The notes below the pieces were generated by a model. The model was not told the origin of the DNA and did not search any database. It saw only the letters and a program-made list of their open reading frames with translations. From Mucidula mucida (lineage: Eukaryota; Basidiomycota; Agaricomycetes; Agaricales; Physalacriaceae), in the NCBI GenBank assembly GCA_015501055.1, contig JADNYV010000062.1, forward strand, positions 1 to 64,000: DNA of 64,000 nucleotides. Direction: 5' to 3'. This document shows, one piece after another, positions 12,573-23,220 of the stretch. The position numbers and the translations under genes are program-made. Positions within the stretch are counted from its first letter, which is position 1; each line of letters opens with the position of its first letter.

Positions 12573-12610
12573 GCGGTCGCCTTTGTTCGCGTCGTGACCG
12601 TAGTTGCCAA

Positions 12611-13023
12611 GCGTGTATTCCATTGTTTGTCTCGTATTTGTTCCGACGTACTAGGTCACGTTGGCATCACGGTCAATCACTATGTAGTACTCAAGTTCTA
12701 CACGCCTTATGAACTCATTCGTATAGTATTAAGTGATCGACTTACTTTGATTCGCACATCTGATCTGTCTTTGTATTACGACCGTATTGACTGAGTCGAA
12801 CCATTCGTCGTCGTAGACAATTCGCTCCAGGCTGGATTTTACCTAAGTCTCCGAAGTGTGGCGCGACGCTGTCAAGACGTTGATACTCAGTCACCGACCG
12901 AATGTCAAGCTCAGTGTGTGATATACAATAAACAATCGGAGTTGTGAATCTGCCATGTCTATAAGTAATTAGATGTGTATGATGTAAAGTGTAGATATAC
13001 GCAAAGCCAAACAGACAATCAAT
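12611..13023. other. Arm flank between FunK1 and the ornithine carrier
   Basis: No gene seen. It is repeated inverted at about 55420-55850. It contains the 3' flank of the carrier gene and the upstream region of the inner kinase. Confidence 0.5.
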
Positions 13024-14296
13024 TCATCCAAACCAAGCATTGAGCCCATCATACACAACGAAAACAAGACCACTACTAGGCACTGCACGGGCGACAGTCA
13101 TCCCGCAGCCTGCGTAGAGACCCTTGACGCCGTGCATCTGGTACATACGCGCAGCTGTCCGCCAAAATGAAGTAGTCCGTTGCACGACCTGCTTTGTTTT
13201 CGAATGCGGCCGTAACTCCTCCTCCGTTTGTATCGCGCTCTTCACCGTGTCGGCGGGATATAACGCCAATACGCACGCGCCGCCTGATAGGGCACCGGAC
13301 ACTGCTGACTCCCACGGCAGGAGCTCCCCAGGTATGCCCTCGCCAAGTCGCCGAGACTTGAGAGCAGACGCGAGATACTCTTTGACTGCGAACCATGACG
13401 CGGTTCCACCCGTTTCTCGAAGTATCGTACCAGTATGTCCAAGCCATAAGCCGCGAACACCGTGGTCCTGGATGGTAGTCTTGAGAATGGCGAAAGGACC
13501 GGGTAGTCGCTTTCTAAAGGCCTCTACTTCTGCTCTTGATCCGCTTGAAATGAGGGTAGATAGATGTGCACGTGGGGATGAGTTGGGAGCAATCGCTGCT
13601 TGGACGATCTTCTTAATGGGTTTGAGAGTGGTATGTATGGGGGGTATGTGCGCGCTCGTGTGGGTGTTCATCATTTGGACTTGCATCTTGCATTTCACAA
13701 GTTCTATGGGCGTCCTACAAGATGTTAGCAACAGCCATGGCGACCAATAGGCGCACCGACAAAATGAAGCTAGTTGCAAAGCCAGCTCCTGCAGCTGCTA
13801 GGCCTAATTGTGGTATTGATAATTCGAGAGAGGTTTCTGAAGGATGTTGTTGGAAGGAATAGGCGCGTATAACATTTTGAAAAGATGAATAGGCGAAGAA
13901 CAGTGCTGCTGTTTCTGCCATTGAACCGACCAAAGGAGCGGGTAGTCCCTAGCATATTATGAGCACAATAGATAATCCAAAACTCTGTACTGACTCTGTA
14001 CAGTCCCTTGAATCCCTCGTCCCGCCATGTCTGCTTTAAGCAATCCAACGGCCCAGTAAACCGCATTTGTCCGTTCACCGCCGGAGTAAGCATTTGTGCT
14101 TGAAGTCGAACTTTGGCGAGGTCGAATGGATACTCAAAGACTTCCGAAAACATCCCGGCGAGCTGGATTGACGTCTAGTAAAAAATTCGGATGCGAAAAA
14201 ATGGCTTACACTACCGAATGCGACATCCTTCAAGGCCTCGCGGGCAGTGACGATGGCAGCACCGTCCTCGATGCCTTTCGAGCCACTCGAATGCAT
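13024..14296 (-). CDS. ORT1: Mitochondrial ornithine carrier (Ort1/Arg11-like)
   Basis: Mitochondrial carrier family protein of the inner membrane; the closest family I recognise is the ornithine transporter Ort1/Arg11, which links matrix ornithine synthesis to cytosolic arginine and polyamine synthesis. Exon 1 starts MHSSGSKGIEDGAAIV and ends LKDVAFGS; the next exon begins LAGMFSEVFEYPFDLAKVRL. All three carrier signature motifs are present: PFDLAKVRLQ, TPIELVKCKMQVQ and YPADTVKSAIQTEEE. Other matches are PLVGSMAETAALFF and GLWLGHTGTILRETGG. The end VVYDGLNAWFG fits the family. About 370 residues, apparently intact. A GAC-type trinucleotide run sits directly before the start codon. The last codons form the inner breakpoint of the inverted repeat. 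Truncated copies occur at 23221-23990 and 36730-36920. Confidence 0.85.
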
Positions 14297-14649
14297 TTGT
14301 CGTCGTCGTCGTCGTCGAGTGTTAAGGAGAGGACATGACGGGTGAAGAGAAACGCGTATTAGCGGCAGCAGCCCCGGCTGACATCCGATTTTCGAATCCA
14401 GCCGAAGCCAGGTATTACCGGCACCATCCGGGCTTTCCAACTCTGCCATCAAGATGCACTATTTTGAGTCTACTCTTTCCTTGTTCCACTTCTGCCAAAT
14501 CTGAAGAATTCTCTCGATAAATATATATTGTATATCCCCGGTTGGCGGGTCTGCAAGCTCAGTCTTCGGTAGGTACAGTTGAGGTACTTACAAGAGCAAC
14601 TAATACATATAAAAGTACAACCATTTTGGTGCCACGCCTTCTCCAGAGA

Positions 14650-16740
14650 TTACTGTCGAGCGCTCCGTTTACCCGCCGCAAGAGCCGGCCTACTAATAAC
14701 GGTTGGTATAGCGCTAGCGTTCCCTGGCGGTGTGAAGTCGGGATCTCTGCCATCGTCGACGCTGTATTCTTCCCCGTCGCTGTCTTCCTCCCCACCGCTG
14801 TCTTCCTCCCCGTCATCAACAGGTCCCAAGTTTGACCTGCCAGGTTTCGAAGGTCCTGCTCGCCCGGTTGCAACGCTCTTCGCCTTCTTTGGAGGCTTGT
14901 CTGCAACCTTATTCTTTCCCTCCGCCGCGGCCTCCTTAAGGGTTTTACCCTTTCTTTCCTTCGCCTGTTTGGTTTTTTCGGCCTTCAGCCAGGTGGCAAA
15001 TACGGGGTCGTGTCCTTTCCCAAATTCGGACCACCTGTTCGAGTCTGCCATTGCTGCATAGGTCTGCACCATGGCCTCTTTCGCTCCCTTAAGAAAATCT
15101 CCACATCCGTATTCTCTGATGGCAGTCAGAAGATTGTAGAGGTGGATGATATCTTCGCTGTCATCGAGTGTGTATGACAACGGTTCTAAATAGGTACCGG
15201 GACCTGGAGTTTTGGTCAACTGCTCGATATAGACGTTATGCTGTTCGAATTCCATGATCAGCTTATCTCCTCAGCCTGATGAAATTCACTCACCTCTGTG
15301 TCATTCGTCACGATCCATCCTTGGTACACCTCGACCCTATCGTCTTCAACAAGGAATCCATAGACTGGATATTTCTCGCCGTGCAGTTTCAACTTCGCAT
15401 GGAATTGTAGAACTGCAGTCATCTGGAGAATGAGCTGTCGAACTCCAGCCTGACGAGCTGCCCCTTCGGTCACGCTCACCTCCCCTTCGGTCTCCGAAAA
15501 TCTATCCTTCTTGTACTCAATCAACAAGAAGTGAAATTGGGATTTGTCCCAAAGGCTCGCTCCCTTAAAGGGGTGGTTTCTTCGATTCCGCTTTATCCTT
15601 CGACAGTGATAATTGCTAATGAGAGATGTTCAAGAGGTGCCGGAACCTCTCCATGTATTCCGCTAGATAATTGTCATCCTTCAGGACCTCTAGAATGAAG
15701 GCATTCTGGTCCCCGTTGGACTCGTCAAAGGCTGGAACTGAGATGCTGAGGGCGCTGTCCAATTTCGCCGTTGTCGGTACTGGCTCATTTCTGGTCGGTA
15801 CGAGCTCTTTGTTATTGATTGGTACTATGATTGACGTCTACGTTCTAGAAAGGACTTAGTTGAGGGTTTCGTGGATCGCGCTGAACACTTACTCGAAGAC
15901 ATCGATTTTAGTCTTATCCGCAGCTACGACTTGTTCGATGAAACCGTCTGGGGCCACGCGTTTGGTGACTTCGTTATCGCCTTTCGTTTTGAACTGAAAA
16001 GAGATGTCCCGTAACGCTTTGCCCTCGGTTCCCGCATATTTCCTGCGGAAATATTCGAAACGGGCTTCTGCCTCTTCTATTCTCGCTTTGCAATTGACTC
16101 GAACCGCAACCACGGTTTTCAGGTTTGCCATTTTCGATACTATGCTTGCTGCTATCGAGGGCGGGCACTTGGCATCTGTCTGTTCTGTCACTGTCGCGGG
16201 CAGGTCTATCGTGGGCGGGTGCTCGACATCTGTCTGCACTGTCACTGCCGCGGGCAGGTCCTCCAGAAACCTCTGGATATCGTCGTCGCTACTCTGTGGC
16301 AGGTTAATATCTGTACATACACATAACAAACTTACTTACGACCCAAGAATGAATGATCCAACCGCCTATGTCCTTGTTCAGGATGTGTTTAGGCAATTTT
16401 TTCGGTTGTAGTGATTCCACCGGCCATGCCTCAGGCTGGGGGTTCCTTGTCTTCAATCTGGCGTACTTTCATAGCAACATTGCGATTCTTGAAAAAAGCA
16501 TCGGACTTTTTGGGGTCGTTGCTCAGCCTATGCAAAGTTCAGTTGGATTATGCTCAAGTTATGTTATTAACGCACGCAGAGGCTGAGATGCCAGTTCCTA
16601 TTATTTTGGATTCTAAGCGTTTTTGGCTTGCCTTGCCACTTTCGGGGAGGCTAGTATCAGAAACATGATCATTGCCGGGGTTGGCGCGAGCAGGCGAACT
16701 AGTCCGCGTAGCACCAGTCTTGGCAGGTGGCTGCTGCATA
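14650..16740 (-). CDS. Hypothetical protein with PD-(D/E)XK-like motif
   Basis: Multi-exon gene that I do not recognise by name. The start is taken at MQQPPAKTGATRTSSPARA (16740), a Ser/Pro-rich N-terminus, but the exons between 16570 and 16310 are unclear. Exon 16310-15889 holds two similar repeats (IDLPATVTEQTDAKCPP type) and a helical segment EEAEARFEYFRRKYAG. A later exon has FLLIEYKKDRF followed by a helix and YPVYGFLVEDDRVEVYQGWI, a pattern seen in PD-(D/E)XK nuclease-like fungal proteins, with E-Y-K kept. A GTGAGT...CAG intron (15306-15253) joins it to a 3' exon ending in lysine-rich and then strongly acidic tracts. It lies between the carrier gene and the first 843-residue-family gene, where the two duplicated versions of this junction have nothing. 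The start and the first junctions are uncertain. Confidence 0.55.
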
Positions 16741-17374
16741 ATGGAGATGTAACAAGGAAAAGAGGGTGATGCTGGGATGAGTGTAGGACAGCCTGGCATC
16801 TGTCTACGTTTATAAAAATGATCCTCAATGCTTACTAGTACTATGGGGTGTGGTACGGAATGGTATACAGTTGCGTGATAGGAATGGAGGTGAAACCTAA
16901 CAGTTTCAGCACTCAGCCAGGTAAGCACTTAAACTCATTGCTTGAGTTGGCATTCGATACACGGCGGAATCAGGGCCCAGAGGTACTACTAAGTTCCGTT
17001 TCTGTGCGTACATGGACATGCTGATGGGCCTCCTCCCCTAGCCTATCCTTAGAGGACAGAGGAGAGTTTGTTGGCTGGCATCAGTGCGTTCCAAGCTTCC
17101 ACATTTCCTGTTCACGTTCAATGAAGAGTACTTACAATTCATCAGGGGCAGGAGACCGCAATACGTTACTTGAGTACCGTTTTGTTTGAATGTAACGGAA
17201 CGTGACTGCGGGTAAGATGTAAGTAGTGACCTGAATGAGAATGGTATCTATGGAATGCAATGGTGTCTACAGAATGGAATGCACATGGATAGAATGTAAA
17301 TGCTGGGGAAGCATCTCCGGCCCGATTGCCGCCACTCCGTCATTTCATTGCGTTAGTCCTACACACATTCAGGC
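16741..17374. other. Intergenic
   Basis: No gene seen. Imperfect repeats of AGAATGGAATGCA type occur at about 17230-17300. It probably holds the divergent promoters of the flanking genes. Confidence 0.4.
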
Positions 17375-20251
17375 ATGTCTGATTCAGACGAGGTGACACC
17401 TCAAAATCCTAACTTGCATCCATATTGCGCAGATGATGAAGTGCGAGAGTGAGTCTGACTTCGCACTGTCTCCGTCTGGTACATACCTGAAATGAATTAT
17501 AGGCTTCTATACCGTCTCAGAGATACAAGTTCGATTCCACACGCTGACGCTTCGTGCACATATCAAAGTGGCCGGAATATCTCTTTCAGATACAAGTCAG
17601 ACCTCAGCGCCGACCTGGATCTGAGTGCCGAGCGTCTTGAGAGCATCAACAAACTTTTCGTTTTCCACTTGCCCGATCTGGCTGTAGGTTCATCCTCTGC
17701 TTTCCGTCTCCTATGTTGAGCCAAGTACCGACTAGGCTGTGGCAAAGCGCGATGACACCCCTAGCTCTTTCCGGCCGGACTTCAGCGATCTGGGTAGTGA
17801 AATCTGGACTGTCTTCAAATCAGGTGCAGGACGGCATCACCCATGCTACGACATCTATCCAATTGGAAGCCCTGAACCTTCTTTAGCTGCACTTCTACAT
17901 CGCTACTACATAGCATCATTTTCCACGGGCGACGCCATAAGGGTTATTCGGCGTCATGTTGGATCCGGCGACATTATCAACGTTGACAACCCAATGTCTC
18001 CAACTTTAGATTGGTATCCTGCCTATGATTCCCTCCTACACTGTGCTTGGTACCAGCAGCTTCACAAGACAAACATTATCATTCGGCACGAATCTTTACC
18101 CTCATTCTTTCTTGATACTCATCGTTCCTAGTTTTCGTCCGCGCTGGTCTCTATACCCTACGACTGGTACTCCACCCACTCTCGAATGGCCTATCATCAT
18201 TCCCGATGTTGTATTCTCGGTGAAGATTCCTCTCTCCGGCACGCGCCTCCGTGCCGCGCGCCAGTATCATCCCGCTTGGGTATTCTCCAAGGACAACTTG
18301 GAGACTCTTGAGATTCCTCTACTTATAGCTGTATACAACAAAGCGCATCCGCATTGGAACGGTAGACACGGAAGCGATGGCTGCCACAAAGAACATCTCA
18401 TGGCCTGTATGACGGCCGCCCTTCCCGTACATGCCGTCCTGGGTCTCGAGACGCCTATGGTTGGACTTCTTTTTGATCAATATGATGTTTATCCCTTCCT
18501 TGGTATGATGGAAGAGGACTCTGGACGGATAGTCGTGGGTTGTTCTTCCTTTTGATACTGCAGATCTGAATATCGCTTTTGAGTAGCCAACAATGCACCA
18601 GATCATACTCAACGCCTCTCGGCGGAGTCAGAAATTGGATCTCCTGAAGAATCTACATGTTATGCACATATTCGATATGATCTCGAAACTCCGTGTTAGC
18701 GCAGACAATGTGCAGCATGAGCTTGCTGGTCAAGCGCAAGACACGATGTTACGGCCACTCAACTGGCCCAGCGAGACCGCTGTTCCATTGAAGAGGCGTC
18801 GTGCGATTGATATCTCGCGCCCCGCGTGGGTCGTCGAAGACAGGGTAATGAAGTACGTCCTGATTATCCTATATAGCCTGAGTCTGACCTCCGTCCACTT
18901 AGTTTCCTCGTGTCAGTGACATCTCCATCTACTATCGAGAGCTGGCTGCGATCAGCCCAGATTAATATCACCCCAAACCAAGGCATGATCGACTTACCGG
19001 CGCCTGTCAATGAATGGCTGCATGGACTTGCGACGCACACACGATTTGGAGATGCCCATGTTTTAGTAAGTTTCTTGGGTCTCGTCGACTGCGGGCTCAC
19101 GTCTCACCTAAAGGCTGCCGTCGAGGAAGCGAAAAAGAGAGTGGTCCAGGAAGTTCATGAGCTCATTCTCCTGGTAATGTCCTCGTACATGGCACTACCG
19201 ATTTCGATCGCAGACCCGCCGACTCTCAGGGACTCACCCTTGGTATTCGACCTTTCTAGTTCCCAAACATTTTGCGCACAGGCCAGGCATCTGTCTAGCA
19301 TGCCTGTTGACGAGGCGTCCACAAATCATTGGGCTGTCCTGTACAACTCCTTATTTTCTCGAGCATTTACAGCGAGAAAGATAGCGTTGTCACTTTTGTG
19401 AGTTATCCTTTCCTCGACACCATTCTACAATCGCTTATCTTCCTCAGTTATCATCCACAGTGGAATGTTCATCGTAGTCTCCTTGAAGCGGGCCCGAAGG
19501 TCGATTTTCCGCCGGACACAATTGAAATACGGCCAAACTGTGCATTCCTCGTCTGTCTCCCTGACAAGCAAGTCATCTTGCGCAAGCGTAAAGAGTCAGC
19601 TTTGACGCATCTGCTATTCGACTTTACGGTTACGACTGACTACTATGACAATACCGGCGTCGAGAACGTTTCGATGCCGGTACTGGTGGTCGAATATGTG
19701 GTGATACCCGATGATCCCAACGAGAGGTTCAAACACCTCGCGCATCTATCGATAGCGCTCAGGTCGGCGCTCGCTCTATGGGAGCTTCATCATGTCAATG
19801 CGCCCGTAATCGGCTTGCTCATCGACCGCCACTTGGTCACTGTGGTAATGGCATACATGGACGAAGCAAATCAGGTACGTTCATATACACTAGACGAGAG
19901 CTTCGCCACTGATTTGTGTTGCAGTGCATAGTCCACGAGGTATCGGACTACGTCTTTGACGTCCGTGAGCCGTATGAGGCTTTCAAACTTGTTGGATTTG
20001 TGAAGGCTCTTGGATCACTAGACTTCAGATCTCGGGTAACCGAGCTCATAGACGCACATGCGGAGGAAGCACTTGAAGCGCTGTTTCGAGAAGATTATCA
20101 GACGTGGAAGGAAGCTGACATGACCAGGGATGATGTTTTGGGGCATACACTTACAGAGGCTGATATTCCATACAGCAAATTCGAGGGAATAACAGGATGG
20201 GTCGCTGGGGTTCCTTCAGGTGATTTAGAACAATTAGAGGAGTATCTGTAG
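17375..20251 (+). CDS. Duplex degenerate PD-(D/E)XK-like family, copy 1
   Basis: First of three copies of a nine-exon gene; see the intact copy at 24106 for the domain description. It starts MSDSDEVTPQNPNLHPY, a shorter N-terminus than the others. Exon phases agree with copy 2, and the half-domain motifs are conserved (IPDVV, LLIAVYNK, LVVEYVV). One flaw is clear: the donor of intron 3 (near 18090) is GC (CG|GCACGA) where copies 2 and 3 have GT. If GC is not used, translation stops at 18131 after about 230 residues. The terminal exon ends PSGDLEQLEEYL. Function unknown. It is the copy that still has a complete ornithine carrier gene upstream. Confidence 0.6.
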
Positions 20252-21118
20252 GGACGCCGCAATGTATGACTTCCATAAGTATGAACAATTCAAACTTTCG
20301 TGTCAACTGCGCTGGCGCTGGCACGAAAGATGTCGATTTCTAGGTCCCATTGATGCGTTATAGTCAAGCTCCGTTGGAGCGGTGAAGCGAGCGGGAAAGC
20401 GTTTCGATACGACAGTGAGATGCGAATGTAGGCACTTTCGTCCTTCACAGTCAGCAGCGAGCGGGGCGTAGGGTCTACCTTTTTGTACTCCAGTTGATTT
20501 GTACTTGTTTCAATGAAAAGATCAACCTTCACCGCGTACCCACGTAGAAAACTTACGATCCACTACTGATCGCGAAGAACGTACTACAACCTCCACAATG
20601 TCTAACGTGTCCCCCCTCCTAGAACCAGTTATTCCGTTCGCGTGCGTGAAGGAAACGAAGGAAGCCCTCTTCTGCCAACCAGTGAATAACTAAACGCTTT
20701 CGCTGCGAATCAAACGCCACGACACTGTGTGTACTCGTCCAACCGTATATCGACAGGAGAGCACGCTGTAGAAACATCACAATACAACCTCAATTCCCAA
20801 CCCAATGTGTATGGGATACGTCTCGATGATTGCGATGTACATGAAATCAGCGGCTGAGCTTTCGCGTACCAAGTTGGTCGCACCAGTTGATGAAGCGCCG
20901 AGCGGGTCGCGTCGAGTCCCTCAATTGTAAATGCCGTGTGATGGCGGTGCTAAACCCGTTTATAGATTCCGTAGGCCTACTCTGGCTCTTGTGGCGCATT
21001 CGTGGGCTTCGCAAGTTCAACAAAAGATGTCGAAGACGGTTAGCCATATACTGCGCCAATACAGTTGTCGCATCTCTGCCTGTTCACCGCCATCTGGGTC
21101 TGAGTCTTCACGCACGTA
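20252..21118. other. Intergenic with weak ORFs
   Basis: Small frames on both strands (20532-20290 minus, 80 codons; 20887-21168 plus) show no recognisable domain. A plus-strand stretch near 20950-21030 resembles, at low identity, minus-strand stretches upstream of the hairpin motifs at 31200-31290 and 36480-36600, so it may be an old remnant of the same cassette. Confidence 0.3.
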
Positions 21119-21373
21119 CTGTACTAACGCGACCGTTAGTTCACATAACGCGTCACAGGGCCCCGTGAACTGAACTTATTTGGTGTGCATAACACGTAAC
21201 GACTCCAAATTTCGTCGGGATCAACCCAAATGCGGAAGTTTTCGTCGCGGCGGCTGCCGCCGCCGCCTCCCGCCACTCCCGATATGGAGTATAGACCCTG
21301 AATGAACTAGTGGTGAGTTAGTTCACAACCGTAACACGTAACATGCCGTGAACTTACGGTCGCGTTAGTACAG
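21119..21373. mobile_element. MITE-like element with terminal inverted repeats
   Basis: The left end begins CTGTACTAACGCGACCG and the right end is its inverted complement; about 26-29 bases match with one mismatch (GTTAGTTCAC against GTAAGTTCAC). Both ends are bordered by TA, fitting a TA target duplication as made by Tc1/mariner-type transposases. The interior has no coding capacity and contains a strong GC hairpin (GCGGCGGC TGCC GCCGCCGC) near 21250. At 255 bp it is a non-autonomous element; no transposase is in the window. Confidence 0.75.
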
Positions 21374-21526
21374 TACACTCTTTGTATCCTTTCCAAGCTA
21401 TCGTTGCTCTTTTCTCCATATACATTAATGCGCGAGCGCTGTCCTCACTGCACACGACGTGCGCGACTTAGACCAGTAGGTGTCTCACCTGTTGTAGTCA
21501 TTGTCCTCAAAAGCTTCGCAACAAAA

Positions 21527-21668
21527 TCTATTTCCACACCGCCCGGGCGAACAGTGCACTACAGATATAATACAGTTATGAGCATGGAAAGTAGCATAGA
21601 GTAGATGTAAGATGATATGAAATAAAAAATATCTGCTTCAACACCGCGCGAACAGTGGACTACAGACA
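21527..21668. repeat. Hairpin-like motifs, two units (cassette M1)
   Basis: One degenerate unit (21527-21566) and one typical unit (21630-21667) of the 37-nt motif, lying beyond the stop codon of the family gene at 21777. Confidence 0.7.
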
Positions 21669-21776
21669 GTAAAGTAGAATATAAGTGATACGAAATGGAA
21701 CTGTAGAGCATTTTAGCAAGCAATTGAAGAGCGGAACCATATAGCAGGATATATCATGTGAGAACCTACGAGCAAT

Positions 21777-22551
21777 CTAAAATCTATTTGAAGTCGGGTA
21801 TGGGGAGGTACTTTCTTGACCTTGGCGTACACCAAGGAGGCGCACAGGCGGCATGTATGACTTGAGCCCCTCCTCTCTTGTCTTCAATGGGCGGCTAGGT
21901 GTCGCTGGTGCGAAATTCTCTTGGTCGTGCGCTCGTCGGCGGGAGGTATGCTTCCTGCCACGCCATTTACCACTCGGTCTCAAAGTCCCAGGAGCGCTCT
22001 GGAGAGGAGCAAACGATCTGGAGCCAGCCTTGGGTTTTCTCTTCGTGGGTGTTGGTGGTGTGAGAGAAACAGTCGGGGTAGGAAGGAGGATCTGAAGGTC
22101 ACCGTTAGCAGGAGCAGTAGCGTCAGCGTCAGGATTTCGTACCTCGACTTCCATTGGCATTGGTTGTACCAATTCAACGACTGTAACCTTAGCGGCAGCG
22201 GCCACTGCAGTGCGCAAGACAGGAGTCTGCGGCTCCTCAGGTATAGCGGCGATCCCTTGAGCTGCGCAGAGGAGAGAAAGCTCAAGCAGGTCAAGGGGCG
22301 CATGCTGCGGTAGTGTGAAGAGCGCCGCACCCGTATTGAAGGCCTGAGGCTGGTATGTATAAGAATCATCCTGGAGTGTAGTAGGCGCGGGCTGCGTGTG
22401 TCAGAACCGACGAAATCAATTAAAGGGGCCAGCTCACTATGCGTAACTCTTCGGTGTCTTCGACAAACCCTTCACTGGTTGATCTGCTGGATTTCCCCAG
22501 GAACCAAGCGATGTAGCGAGAGAGTGTGGGGATGGAGGCGGTAGCAGGCAT
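21777..22551 (-). CDS. KEN-box hypothetical family, copy M1 (intact)
   Basis: Open copy of the six-member family. The start MPATASIPTLSRYIAWFLG is chosen because it is conserved in the copies; an in-frame upstream Met (22650, MSKISAIGVKQ) would add 33 residues here and in copy M2, but the arm copies have stops there. Exon 1 ends at 22438, the intron is 46 bp, and exon 2 runs 22391-21777 in phase 0. About 242 residues. Features: amphipathic APLDLLELSLLCAAQGIAAI, Ala-rich and acidic middle, TPPTPTKRKPK, GTLRPSGKWRGRK, AHDQENF (KEN-box position changed to QEN), RPLKTREEGL, and a conserved C-terminus. It is basic and Pro-rich, probably disordered and possibly nuclear. No catalytic domain is recognised. 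Confidence 0.6.
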
Positions 22552-22651
22552 GGTGGAGGTGAGAAGGCAAGAAGGAAGTGACGCTTCCTGCGTTCTTGCC
22601 TCAGTATAAGAAGCAGTCTGCTTGACTCCTATCGCTGAGATCTTAGACATG

Positions 22652-23220
22652 TTCGTCTGGCCTCTGCTGGTATGTCGATCAGTCTAATCATCAGGCCGAG
22701 GAACAACTTACTCCAAAGAACAACCTGAGGTCCAAGTTGGCCGGAGGGCATGGTTCAGCAGGATGTCGATAAAGGACATACATGGCTTTCCAATGAGATC
22801 AAAAACCTCTTCAAAACCTGAAGGTGATTCGTCTTGAGCCCGTGATTGACGTGAAGCGATGTTCTGCCGATGGGAGTTGTGACTAGACGCCGATACATCG
22901 AGAGGAAATCATTGGCATAAACTGTCCAAAGACTGTTAAGCAGCGCTGGTTCAACGCAGTTGGGCCCTCAGCGCTCTGTACGGATCTAGCGAACACAGCG
23001 TGTGAGTTCTCGGACTTGCATCCACTGACCCTCTTTATAACCAACGTCTGTCTCTTTAACGCAGGGAGAGTCTACTACAAAATATCTCCGTCTGCGGGCG
23101 CTCATGGACTCAATCTCTGCCGGACGCGCCGCTCGCGCGCGTAATGTATAGAAAGTGCCAGATGAAGTCGTCCTTTGTTCCCGTCCCGGGTTACCATTTG
23201 CGCCACTGGGAGAATCCTTA
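22652..23220. other. Upstream block shared by cassettes M1 and M2
   Basis: No gene seen. It is similar along its length to 32590-33165, so the duplicated unit spans about 1.7 kb including the upstream region of the family gene. It ends abruptly at the ornithine carrier fragment. Confidence 0.5.

Larger units (their letters stand above)
4705..13049. repeat. Left arm of large inverted repeat
   Basis: Reading this segment on the minus strand from 13049 reproduces, in the same order, the sequence that begins at 55394 and runs to the window edge: an anonymous 450-bp flank, FunK1 inner, anonymous block, KEN-box family gene, hairpin motifs, anonymous block, FunK1 outer. Matching is nearly continuous with many small indels and substitutions. 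The inner edge is sharp: 13049 pairs with 55394, and the bases beyond differ. The outer edge cannot be fixed because the right arm runs off the window. Confidence 0.95.

Noticed and set aside
9841..12610. Upstream Met at 12610 as the normal start of the inner left kinase
   Set aside because: It lies upstream of the TATA-like position and the encoded extension is absent from the three sister genes; it is probably a chance frame created by the one-base loss.
13124..13750. 208-codon plus-strand frame over the carrier gene
   Set aside because: Antisense shadow of the carrier exons; no domain.
17523..17540. tRNA-like B box (AAGTTCGATTCC)
   Set aside because: It lies in exon 2 of the 843-residue gene, is repeated in all three copies as coding sequence, and no A box or cloverleaf is found.
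18910..20251. Second separate gene starting at a Met near 18910
   Set aside because: A GTACGT...TTAG intron (18852-18901) joins the preceding exon in phase, and the same join works in copy 2, so both halves belong to one gene.
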